Source: an uncultured Prevotellaceae bacterium
GTDB taxonomy: Bacteria; Bacteroidota; Bacteroidia; Bacteroidales; Bacteroidaceae
Assembly: GCA_902778535.1 (NCBI GenBank)
Contig: CACYYG010000006.1
Coordinates: forward strand, 62,001 to 126,000
DNA length: 64,000 nt
Reading direction: 5' to 3'
Numbering within the stretch: position 1 is the stretch's first letter; every line of letters begins with the position of its first letter. A program made the translations under genes and the position numbers. Of this stretch, positions 8,141 through 15,943 are shown in pieces. Under the pieces are notes generated by a model, which made no database searches, was not told where the DNA came from, and saw only the letters and a list, made by a program, of their open reading frames with translations.

Positions 8141-9031
8141 ATGAAAGCAATCGAGAATTTTGAGGAGTTGATCGCCTACCTCTCCGGCGGTTTCGAGCCG
8201 AAGCGGGTAGCAGTAGTATGTCCCTACGACGACGGCACACAGGAAGCCGTTGAGCGCGCCATGGAGGCTGGCTTTATCAAGCCTATCTTCGTTGGCGACC
8301 CCAAGCTCATCGGGCCTGCGATGAAGGAAGTGACACGCCTGAAAGCCACCGACGAGGTGGACGCCGCTGCCAAGGCCGTGCAATTGGTACACGAGGGCAT
8401 GGCCGACGTGATTATGAAGGGCCTGCTGAACACCGACGACCTGCTGCGTGCCGTGCTGAACAAGCAGACGGGCATCCTGCAGGAGGGGCGCATCGTCACG
8501 CATCTCACCTGCGCCGAGCTGCCCGAATACGACAAGCTGTTGTTTATGTCAGACGTTGCCGTCATTCCGCAGCCCACCGAGGAGCAGCGCAAGCAGCAGC
8601 TGAAGTATCTGCTGCGCCTGTGCCGCTCGTTTGGCATCAAGGAGCCCGGCGTGGCCCTCGTGAACTGTTCGGAGAAGGTGGACGAGAAGCACTTCCCCCA
8701 CACTGTGGAGTACAAGCGGCTGATCGACGAGGCCGCAAAGGGCAAGTATGGCGAATGTATCATCGACGGCCCGCTCGACCTGAAGACGTCGCTCTCGGGT
8801 AAGGCCTTGAGGAAGAAGGGTCTTCACTCGCCGCTGCGCGGACATGCCGATGCGCTGATCTTCCCCGATATCCAGTCAGGCAACGTGTTCTACAAGACCA
8901 TCACCCTGTTCTGCCGTGCCACCACGGCTGCCGTCCTTGCCGGTCCTGATGTGCCTGTCGTGCTCACCAGCCGTGCCGACGACGCCGATTCGAAGTTCTA
9001 CAGTCTTGCTTTAGCTTGTATCAATGCTTAA
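8141..9031 (+). CDS. ptb: Phosphate butyryltransferase
   Basis: Converts butyryl-CoA (or a related short-chain acyl-CoA) and phosphate to acyl-phosphate and CoA; cytosolic. 296 residues, the usual size. Belongs to the phosphate acetyl/butyryltransferase fold, with ADVIMKGLLNTDDLLRAVLN (about 87-106), conserved in Ptb for substrate binding, and C-terminal TTAAVLAGPDVPVVLTSRAD. The stop is followed directly by the buk ATG with no gap. The pair supplies ATP by substrate-level phosphorylation when butyrate or branched-chain acids are made; the true acyl substrate cannot be read from the sequence. Confidence 0.93.
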   Translation: MKAIENFEELIAYLSGGFEPKRVAVVCPYDDGTQEAVERAMEAGFIKPIFVGDPKLIGPAMKEVTRLKATDEVDAAAKAVQLVHEGMADVIMKGLLNTDDLLRAVLNKQTGILQEGRIVTHLTCAELPEYDKLLFMSDVAVIPQPTEEQRKQQLKYLLRLCRSFGIKEPGVALVNCSEKVDEKHFPHTVEYKRLIDEAAKGKYGECIIDGPLDLKTSLSGKALRKKGLHSPLRGHADALIFPDIQSGNVFYKTITLFCRATTAAVLAGPDVPVVLTSRADDADSKFYSLALACINA

Positions 9032-10102
9032 ATGCTAATACTTGTCATTAACCCTGGCTCGACGTCGACGAAGATGGCCGTCTATGACGACGAGAAGCCA
9101 TTGGTGTTGCGCAGCATCTCACACAGTAACGAGGATTTGGCGCAGTTCGACGACGTCATCGAGCAGTTTGCCTACCGCCGCCAGCTTGTGCTTGACGAGC
9201 TGGAGCGCGTAGGCGTGCCGTTGGAGTTCGATGCCGTCATCGGACGCGGCGGTTTGGTGAAGCCCATTGCCGGCGGTGTCTATGAAATCAATCAGAAGAT
9301 GCTCGACGACACTCATTCTGGCATCGCCATGCACAATCACGCCTGCAACCTGGGTTGTCTCATTGCCTACGATATTGCCAGCTCCATTCCCGGTTGCCGC
9401 TCGTTTATTGCTGATCCGGGCGTCGTCGACGAGTTGAACGACTATGCCCGTATCAGCGGATCGCCGCTCATGGGACGCATCTGCATCTGGCATGCCCTGA
9501 ACCAGCGAGCCATCGCCCGTCGTTTTGCGCAGGAGATAGGCAAGCAGTATGAAGACCTCAATCTCATCATCTGTCATCTTGGTGGTGGCATCAGCGTGGC
9601 GGCTCACGACCACGGCCGTGCTGTAGATGCCAACAACGCGCTCGACGGCGAAGGGCCTTTCTCGCCAGAGCGTGCCGGCAGTTTGCCTGCTGCCGACCTC
9701 ATCCGCCTGTGCTTCAGCGGCAAGTACACCGAGAAACAGCTGCTGAAGCGTATCGCAGGCAAGGCCGGCCTGAACGCTCACCTCGGCACTGCTAACGTGA
9801 AGGAAATAGAAGAGCGCATACGTGATTATGGCGACACACACGCTGAGCTGATTCTGAACGCCATGATTTATCACATTGCGAAAAATATCACCGCACAGGG
9901 CGCTGTGCTTTGTGGCAAGGTTGATGCCATTCTGCTCACTGGCGGTCTGGCCCGCTCAGAATATGTCATCAGCCGGCTCCGCCAGCGCATCGAGTGGGTG
10001 GCGCCCGTCTACTGCTTCCCTGGTGAGGACGAGATGGAAGCACTGGCCCTCAACGCTCTTGCCGTGCTACGCGGTCAGCGTGCAGTTGCAGAGTACGACT
10101 AA
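9032..10102 (+). CDS. buk: Butyrate kinase
   Basis: Transfers phosphate from butyryl-phosphate to ADP, giving butyrate and ATP; acetokinase (ASKHA) family. 356 residues, normal. N-terminal phosphate-binding motif LVINPGSTSTKMAVY, RGGLVKPIAGGVY, the central GGGISVAAHDHGRAVD block and C-terminal AILLTGGLARSEYV. It begins right after the ptb stop codon and ends before a strong terminator, so ptb-buk is a two-gene operon. Confidence 0.95.
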   Translation: MLILVINPGSTSTKMAVYDDEKPLVLRSISHSNEDLAQFDDVIEQFAYRRQLVLDELERVGVPLEFDAVIGRGGLVKPIAGGVYEINQKMLDDTHSGIAMHNHACNLGCLIAYDIASSIPGCRSFIADPGVVDELNDYARISGSPLMGRICIWHALNQRAIARRFAQEIGKQYEDLNLIICHLGGGISVAAHDHGRAVDANNALDGEGPFSPERAGSLPAADLIRLCFSGKYTEKQLLKRIAGKAGLNAHLGTANVKEIEERIRDYGDTHAELILNAMIYHIAKNITAQGAVLCGKVDAILLTGGLARSEYVISRLRQRIEWVAPVYCFPGEDEMEALALNALAVLRGQRAVAEYD

Positions 10103-10162
10103 TTTGTCATGCTTGTTTGCTGTTCAAAAACTCACAATTCTTAACTTAAATAAGAAATTTGG

Positions 10163-10192
10163 AAAAAAGCGACATATTTTGTCGCTTTTTTT
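10163..10192 (+). terminator. Terminator of ptb-buk
   Basis: Arm AAAAAAGCGAC (10163-10173), 7-base loop, then GTCGCTTTTTTT (10181-10192). A classical intrinsic terminator 60 bases past buk. Confidence 0.9.
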
Positions 10193-10245
10193 GTGATGTT
10201 TTTTTAAAAAAAATGATGATATTTGCAAAATAAACACAGACTCCC

Positions 10246-11127
10246 ATGCCTTACGTCACCCAAAAAGAACAAATGCGATACATTGGAAGCTACTCTGTCG
10301 ATTATAACGAGGGTGGCGTTATGATGTTTGAAAACGTTAAAGATATTTCGCCGTTTTTCCCCCTTGAACCCACCACGTTGCTATTTGTACTTTGTAATAA
10401 AGGGCGGCAATCGTTTGAAGCGGATGACATTGAATATACAGTTAGTGAGAATCATGTGATTATTTTCCCGCCTAAGTTGCGGGTCGTTTGTAAGGAGCAT
10501 AGCGAGGATTTCGACTGCAAAGTAATGCGCATCTCCGAGTCCATCGTGCGCGGGCTGTTGCGTGACAAAGTAGATTTGTGGCAGCATGAATCCAACATTC
10601 GCCATTTGGATTACATCCCGCTGACGAATCAGTTCCATGATGAGCTGAGCCTCTACCTCACCATCATACGCTCCAAGCTGAAGGACAGTAACCCGTCGGC
10701 TCACCATGAGATTCTTCTGGCGTTGCTTCGCGCCTTCATGCTTGAGTTGTATTTCGTCATTCAAACTGGCGACTGCGTGCGCCATGAGCGTCACCTCTCA
10801 CAGGGAAAGCTACTGTTCAACCGTTTCCTTGCGCTCCTCTCAAGCAGTGAGGTGAAGCGTCAGCCCATCTCTGTCTATGCCAGTCAGCTGGCCATCACGC
10901 CTAAATACCTCACGATGCTCTGCCTGAAGTATTCTGACAAGACGGCATCGGAATGGGTGGCACAGTACACGGTAGAGGAAATACGCCTATATTTGAAGGG
11001 CAGTGAGTTGAGCATAAAGGAAATATCTGCGCATATGGGTTTCTCAAACATGAGCCATTTCGGTTCCTACGTGCGTAAACATCTCGGTATGTCACCCTCC
11101 GAGTATCGCTACAACAAGAAACATTAA
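10246..11127 (+). CDS. AraC family transcriptional regulator
   Basis: 293 residues. The C-terminal ~100 residues hold the two helix-turn-helix units of AraC/XylS: SQLAITPKYLTMLCLKYSDK and IKEISAHMGFSNMSHFGSYV, then the signature RKHLGMSPSEYR. The N-terminal ~180 residues form a cupin-like sensing domain (FPPKLRVVCKEHSEDF). It would bind DNA near a promoter and respond to an unknown signal. It is monocistronic, and its target is not apparent; the nearest downstream genes are tamB-tamA. A triple-palindrome element follows its stop by 23 bases. Confidence 0.93.
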   Translation: MPYVTQKEQMRYIGSYSVDYNEGGVMMFENVKDISPFFPLEPTTLLFVLCNKGRQSFEADDIEYTVSENHVIIFPPKLRVVCKEHSEDFDCKVMRISESIVRGLLRDKVDLWQHESNIRHLDYIPLTNQFHDELSLYLTIIRSKLKDSNPSAHHEILLALLRAFMLELYFVIQTGDCVRHERHLSQGKLLFNRFLALLSSSEVKRQPISVYASQLAITPKYLTMLCLKYSDKTASEWVAQYTVEEIRLYLKGSELSIKEISAHMGFSNMSHFGSYVRKHLGMSPSEYRYNKKH

Positions 11128-11150
11128 AATGACGATGATGTTTTCGTTTC

Positions 11151-11211
11151 GTACACGCCGTGTGTACTAAAAATACACACGGCGTGTATTTTTAGTACAC
11201 ACGGCGTGTAC
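11151..11211. repeat. Triple-palindrome element, GTACAC family
   Basis: Three 17-base units, GTACACGCCGTGTGTAC (11151-11167), ATACACACGGCGTGTAT (11173-11189) and GTACACACGGCGTGTAC (11195-11211), have 5-base spacers TAAAA and TTTTA, so the period is exactly 22. The whole is nearly a perfect palindrome. The layout equals the GTAACC elements at 3586-3646 and 31463-31523, but the sequence is unrelated. Confidence 0.9.
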
Positions 11212-11288
11212 GAAAATGAAGGAAAGCCCTTTGATACTGTCTTTCATCTGTTTTTCAGAAACCGCGTAGTAGAAAAAAGTTTATTTCT

Positions 11289-11320
11289 TTGTTTTTTTGC
11301 ATGCAAATAAGTAATTTTGC
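11289..11320 (+). promoter_or_regulatory. Promoter for tamB-tamA
   Basis: TTTG (11289-11292), 20 bases, then TAATTTTG (11313-11320). The tamB ATG follows 24 bases later. Confidence 0.7.
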
Positions 11321-11344
11321 AGCTGATTACGTTTATCCGCGCTC

Positions 11345-14300
11345 ATGAAGAAAATCTTCAAGTGGATTGGCATCGTGCTGCTAAGCCCCGTCGTGTTGTT
11401 CGTCATTCTGGTAGCACTGCTTTATGTGCCGCCCATACAGAACTGGGCGGTGCAGCAGGTGGCGTCCATTGCCTCGAAGAAGACGGGCATGGACATCAGC
11501 GTGGAGCACGTGGATTTAAGCTTCCCCCTCGACCTGCAGGTCGACGGCGTGCGCATCGTGAAGGAGCAGGACACCATAGCCGACATCCGCAGTACCATCG
11601 TCGATGTGAAGCTGTGGCCACTGTTCAGCGGCGACATTGTGCTGAACAAACTGCGGCTTGACGATGCGCATATCAACACCCTCGACTTTATCGGCGACAT
11701 GCGCATGCAGGGCTTCATAGGAAGCCTGAGCCTTTCCTCGCCCGGCATCGATGCCACGGCGCTGGAGATGGAGCTGCGCAGCCCGCGTATGAAGAATGCC
11801 GACCTGACAGTCTATATGAGCGACACCGCCGCTGTAGACACGTCGACCGTGGGCTGGCACATCCGCTTCGACCGCTTTGACTTCGAACAGACGCGCCTGC
11901 GCATTGTGATGGACTCGACCGCTGTCTTTGCCACCGACGCCTCGCCTACCGACACCGCCGCCACTGTGCCCACGCGCATCGAGGCCTCGTTGCCGAGGGC
12001 TACGCTGCGCCAGGGCGACCTCCACTTAGGTCTCGCGCGTTTCGCCTTCGGTGCCGTCGACTGGCATGAAGGCCGGCTCAGTATGGGCAGCTACGGAAAA
12101 GACGACGACAATGCCTTCTCGCTGAGCGACATGGAGCTGCAAATCGACTCGCTCTTCTCTTACAAAGAGCAGTTGCGGGTGGGCATTGCGCAGGCATCGA
12201 TGAAAGAAGAGAACACAGGCGTGGCGCTGCACCAGTTGCAGGGACGCATCGCCAAAAGCGCCGACGACATCAGTCTGCACGACCTGCTGGTGAACGCCTC
12301 CGCCACTTATGATGGACAGCCCGTCACGCTGCGTGCCGACATCGACGGCGACACGCATCAGATGGACATCCGAAAGCTCAGCGTCAGCGTGCCTGCGAAG
12401 GTTCATGCCGAGGCCAGCGGACAGTTGCGCAACATTCTTGACATGGAGCGTCTGACAGCCGACGTCAGTCTCAATGCCAACGTCTTTGCCACGATGAAGG
12501 CCGACGGCTTGCAGCTGCCGGCGGGATTGAGCCTGCAAGCCGACGTGAAGAGCATGGCGCAGCAAACCACGGCCGATGTCATCATGCGGCATGGCAGTGC
12601 CTTGGCCTCGTTGCAGGCAAAGCTGAACGGCACCCTGTCGGCACTGACAGACAAGCCCGAGACGCTGCCCTACGATGCCCGCCTCAGCACGCGCGGCCTC
12701 GACCTGCGCCGCTTCATGCCCGACGCTGGTGTGGGACCGCTCACTGCCGATGTCACGCTGCGTGGTACGGGCATACCGTCATTATCGGCCGGCGGCGCTA
12801 ATGATGGCCGTCTCGTGGCCGATGTCAACCTGCACAGCCTCCGCTACGGCCAATGGCAGATAGACAGCGTACAGGCCACAGCCACTATTGAAGGCAACAA
12901 CTTGCAAATCTGCGCTGACAGCCGCAACCGTTTGGTGAGCGGCTCCCTTGACGCCGATGTACTGATGGGCAAGAACAATGTTTTTGCCAAGGTGAGCACC
13001 AGTCTGCAGCATGTCGACCTCTTTGCCCTCGGCATTGTCGACCATCCCACGGTCATTGGCCTTGATGGCGACTTTGACATCGACACTGACACGAAGCTCA
13101 GCCACAAGCTCTCGGCACTGATGAGCGACATCTACATACGCGACTCTGTACAGACACATCATCCCGAGCGCATAGGCATATTGGTAAAGACCGGCACCGA
13201 CACCACTGTCGTGCGACTGCAAAGCGGCGACTTCATTGTGAAAGCCGATGCCCAAGGCAACTACGAGCAATTGATGCCACGGCTCAGTGCACTGAGCGAC
13301 AGCATTGCCACACAGCTCAGCAAACGCACCATCGACCAGCAGGCCCTGAAGTATCTTCTGCCCACCGGACACCTCTATATCACCGCAAAAAAGGGAAATC
13401 CCATTGCCGCCATCCTCAACGCACAAGCCGACATTGCCTTCGACCAGTTGGACATCGATCTGCACGCATCGCCCGCGACCGGATTGAACGGGCAGTTGGA
13501 CGTCTTGAAACTGAACACCGGCTCCATGCTCTTAGACAGCATCCGCCTGTCGCTGGTGGAGAAAGCGAAAGGCTTGACGTTTAACGGTTTTGTGGCCAAC
13601 GCCAAGCGTAACCCCACAGGCACTTTCCGCATCCTCTTCGACGGCTTCCTGCAGCAGCACGGAGCCAGCCTCGGCGTCAGGTATTTCGATGAGCTGGGCA
13701 AGCTCAACATCCGTATTGGCTCGAAGGTGGAGATGGTTTCACTGCCAGGCTCCGACGGTGATGTGACAGGGCTCCGCTTCCAGCTCATCCCCAGCCGTCC
13801 CACGCTGGGCTATAAAGAGTTCGCTTTGAATGATGACAACTATCTGCTGTTGCACGACAACCTGAAGATAGAGGCCCACGTCAACCTGCTGGCCGACGAC
13901 GGTACGCGAATCTTGCTCTATTCCGGCAACTCAGAAAACTCAGAGAACCCAGAAGGGGCAGAAGACTCGGCGGCACTCCTCCAGGATATCACCGTCAGCG
14001 TGAGCAGCCTCGACCTGGGCGAGCTCACCAGTGGTCTGGTGATGCTTCCCGCCATCAGCGGCACGCTCAACGGCGACTATCACCTGATGATGGACCAGGA
14101 ACACAACATTTCTGTGGCCAGCGACATGGCTGTCACGAATATGGTTTACGAGGGCAGTCCCATCGGCAATCTCGGCTCTGAGTTCGTCTACCTGTTGCGT
14201 GAAGACGGCACACACGTCGTCGATGCCACGCTGATGCTCGACGATGCCCCGATAGGCTCCTTGCAAGGCAGTTATTTAGACGGCAAGCGCCTCGACGCCA

Positions 14301-15943
14301 ATCTGGAGCTGACGCACATGCCGCTGTCAATCGTCAACGGCTTCATGCCCGACCAGCTGCTGGGCTTCGAAGGCACTGCCGACGGCACGCTCAGCGTCAG
14401 CGGCAAGCTGTCGAATCTCGACATGGACGGCAGACTCACGTTCACCAATGGCTATCTCGTGAGCACGCCATACGGCATGAGGATGCGCTTTGGCGACACG
14501 CCCTTGCAGATGACCGACTCGAAGCTGGTGCTCGACGGCTTTACCCTTTATGCCGACAATGGCAGCACGCAGGGTGCTCCGCTCAGCATCAATGGCAGCG
14601 TCGACTTCTATGGCAAGGGCGACGACGCAGTAAGCCTCAGGCTCGTGGCTCGCAACTTCCAGCTTGTCAACGCCAAGCAGAAAAAAGAATCGGTGGCATA
14701 CGGAAAGATGTTCGTCAACTTCTTTGCCCGCCTCAGCGGAAATCTTGAGAAGCTCAGCCTCCGCGGACGCCTTGATGTGCTCGGCACTACCGACCTGAAC
14801 TACGTATTGCTCGACTCGCCGCTCTCTACCGACAACCAGATGGACGAGTTGGTGAAATTCACTGACTTCAGCGATACGATACAAACCGTTGTCGTCAGGC
14901 CCGAGACTGACGCCTTGGACCTCGACGTGCAGCTGAGAATCGACGAAGGCGCTCATGTGCGCTGTGCCTTGAATGCTGAACAGACCAACTATGTGGATCT
15001 TCTGGGCGGCGGCAATTTACGTATGCGGATGGACGCCAACGGCCTGAACCTCACGGGCCGCTACACTATCAACAACGGCACGATGAAATACTCTCTGCCC
15101 GTCATTCCGCTCAAAACCTTCACGCTGGCGCAGGGCAGTTATGTAGAGTTCACCGGCCGTCCCGACAATCCCACGCTGAACATCACGGCTACCGAGCGTC
15201 ACCGTGCTGCCGTGTCGAATGAGAGTGACGGACAGAGCCGTAACGTCATGTTCGATTGCGGCGTTGTCATCACGCAGACGCTTGAGAACATGGGCTTGGC
15301 ATTTACCATCAGCGCACCGGAGGACATGCAGGTGCAGAACGACCTCAACTCCATGAGCCGTGAGCAGCGTGGCAAACTCGCCGTGACCATGCTCACCACC
15401 GGCATGTACTTGGCCGACGGCAACACGAGTGCGTTCTCGATGAACTCAGCCCTGAGCTCTTTCCTGCAGAGCGAGATCAACAACATCACGTCGGGCGCGC
15501 TGAAAACTGTCGACCTGCATGTGGGCCTCGGCAGCACCACCGATGCTGCCGGACAGTCGCACACTGACTACAGCTTCAGTTTTGCCAAGCGTTTCTGGAA
15601 CAACCGCCTCAGCGTACAGCTTGGCGGCAAGGTCTCGACTGGCTCCGAGGTAGAGGGAATGCAGCAGTCGTTCTTCGACAATGTCACCATGGAGTACCGC
15701 CTGTCGCCGACCAGTAATAAATATGTGAAACTGTTCTACAACCAGAACGTCTACGACTGGTTAGAAGGCTACACAGGTGAATACGGCGGCGGCTTTGTAT
15801 GGAAGCGAAAGCTGGATAAATTAATCGACATATTCAAGCCTACCCCCATCCCTTCCCGAAGGACGGGAGAATTAAATAGACCAGCAAGCGTTGTTTTACC
15901 TAAAGATTCCATTATCACCAATGATAGCATCCATCATCAATAG
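11345..15943 (+). CDS. tamB: TamB-like translocation and assembly module protein (DUF490)
   Basis: Very large envelope protein (1532 residues) anchored in the inner membrane by one N-terminal helix (about residues 9-28) and reaching across the periplasm as a long beta-taco; family members aid outer-membrane protein insertion and lipid transport. The N-terminal AsmA-like part contains VEHVDLSFPLDLQVDGVRI, and the C-terminal 400 residues show the DUF490/TamB domain (TLAQGSYVEFTGRPDNPTL, then LNPSLNI-type repeats). It is followed by a TamA-type lipoprotein with which it overlaps, the usual Bacteroidota arrangement. Two odd segments: GNSENSENPEGAED (about 860-873), coded by purine-rich micro-repeats, and a C-terminal tail coded by a CCTTCCC-type palindrome (15845-15871). 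Confidence 0.93.
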   Translation: MKKIFKWIGIVLLSPVVLFVILVALLYVPPIQNWAVQQVASIASKKTGMDISVEHVDLSFPLDLQVDGVRIVKEQDTIADIRSTIVDVKLWPLFSGDIVLNKLRLDDAHINTLDFIGDMRMQGFIGSLSLSSPGIDATALEMELRSPRMKNADLTVYMSDTAAVDTSTVGWHIRFDRFDFEQTRLRIVMDSTAVFATDASPTDTAATVPTRIEASLPRATLRQGDLHLGLARFAFGAVDWHEGRLSMGSYGKDDDNAFSLSDMELQIDSLFSYKEQLRVGIAQASMKEENTGVALHQLQGRIAKSADDISLHDLLVNASATYDGQPVTLRADIDGDTHQMDIRKLSVSVPAKVHAEASGQLRNILDMERLTADVSLNANVFATMKADGLQLPAGLSLQADVKSMAQQTTADVIMRHGSALASLQAKLNGTLSALTDKPETLPYDARLSTRGLDLRRFMPDAGVGPLTADVTLRGTGIPSLSAGGANDGRLVADVNLHSLRYGQWQIDSVQATATIEGNNLQICADSRNRLVSGSLDADVLMGKNNVFAKVSTSLQHVDLFALGIVDHPTVIGLDGDFDIDTDTKLSHKLSALMSDIYIRDSVQTHHPERIGILVKTGTDTTVVRLQSGDFIVKADAQGNYEQLMPRLSALSDSIATQLSKRTIDQQALKYLLPTGHLYITAKKGNPIAAILNAQADIAFDQLDIDLHASPATGLNGQLDVLKLNTGSMLLDSIRLSLVEKAKGLTFNGFVANAKRNPTGTFRILFDGFLQQHGASLGVRYFDELGKLNIRIGSKVEMVSLPGSDGDVTGLRFQLIPSRPTLGYKEFALNDDNYLLLHDNLKIEAHVNLLADDGTRILLYSGNSENSENPEGAEDSAALLQDITVSVSSLDLGELTSGLVMLPAISGTLNGDYHLMMDQEHNISVASDMAVTNMVYEGSPIGNLGSEFVYLLREDGTHVVDATLMLDDAPIGSLQGSYLDGKRLDANLELTHMPLSIVNGFMPDQLLGFEGTADGTLSVSGKLSNLDMDGRLTFTNGYLVSTPYGMRMRFGDTPLQMTDSKLVLDGFTLYADNGSTQGAPLSINGSVDFYGKGDDAVSLRLVARNFQLVNAKQKKESVAYGKMFVNFFARLSGNLEKLSLRGRLDVLGTTDLNYVLLDSPLSTDNQMDELVKFTDFSDTIQTVVVRPETDALDLDVQLRIDEGAHVRCALNAEQTNYVDLLGGGNLRMRMDANGLNLTGRYTINNGTMKYSLPVIPLKTFTLAQGSYVEFTGRPDNPTLNITATERHRAAVSNESDGQSRNVMFDCGVVITQTLENMGLAFTISAPEDMQVQNDLNSMSREQRGKLAVTMLTTGMYLADGNTSAFSMNSALSSFLQSEINNITSGALKTVDLHVGLGSTTDAAGQSHTDYSFSFAKRFWNNRLSVQLGGKVSTGSEVEGMQQSFFDNVTMEYRLSPTSNKYVKLFYNQNVYDWLEGYTGEYGGGFVWKRKLDKLIDIFKPTPIPSRRTGELNRPASVVLPKDSIITNDSIHHQ
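15845..15871. repeat. C/G-rich palindrome inside the tamB 3' end
   Basis: CCCATCCCTTCCCGAAGG, then ACGGGAG: an imperfect palindrome of the same family as 15975-16009, 20264-20332, 20690-20790, 37690-37720, 57617-57646 and 58007-58044. It encodes TPIPSRRTGE in frame. Confidence 0.7.

Noticed and set aside
15891-15920. Earlier ATG for the TamA-like protein
   Set aside because: It would put ten residues (MFYLKIPLSP) before a normal signal peptide; ATG 15921 fits better.
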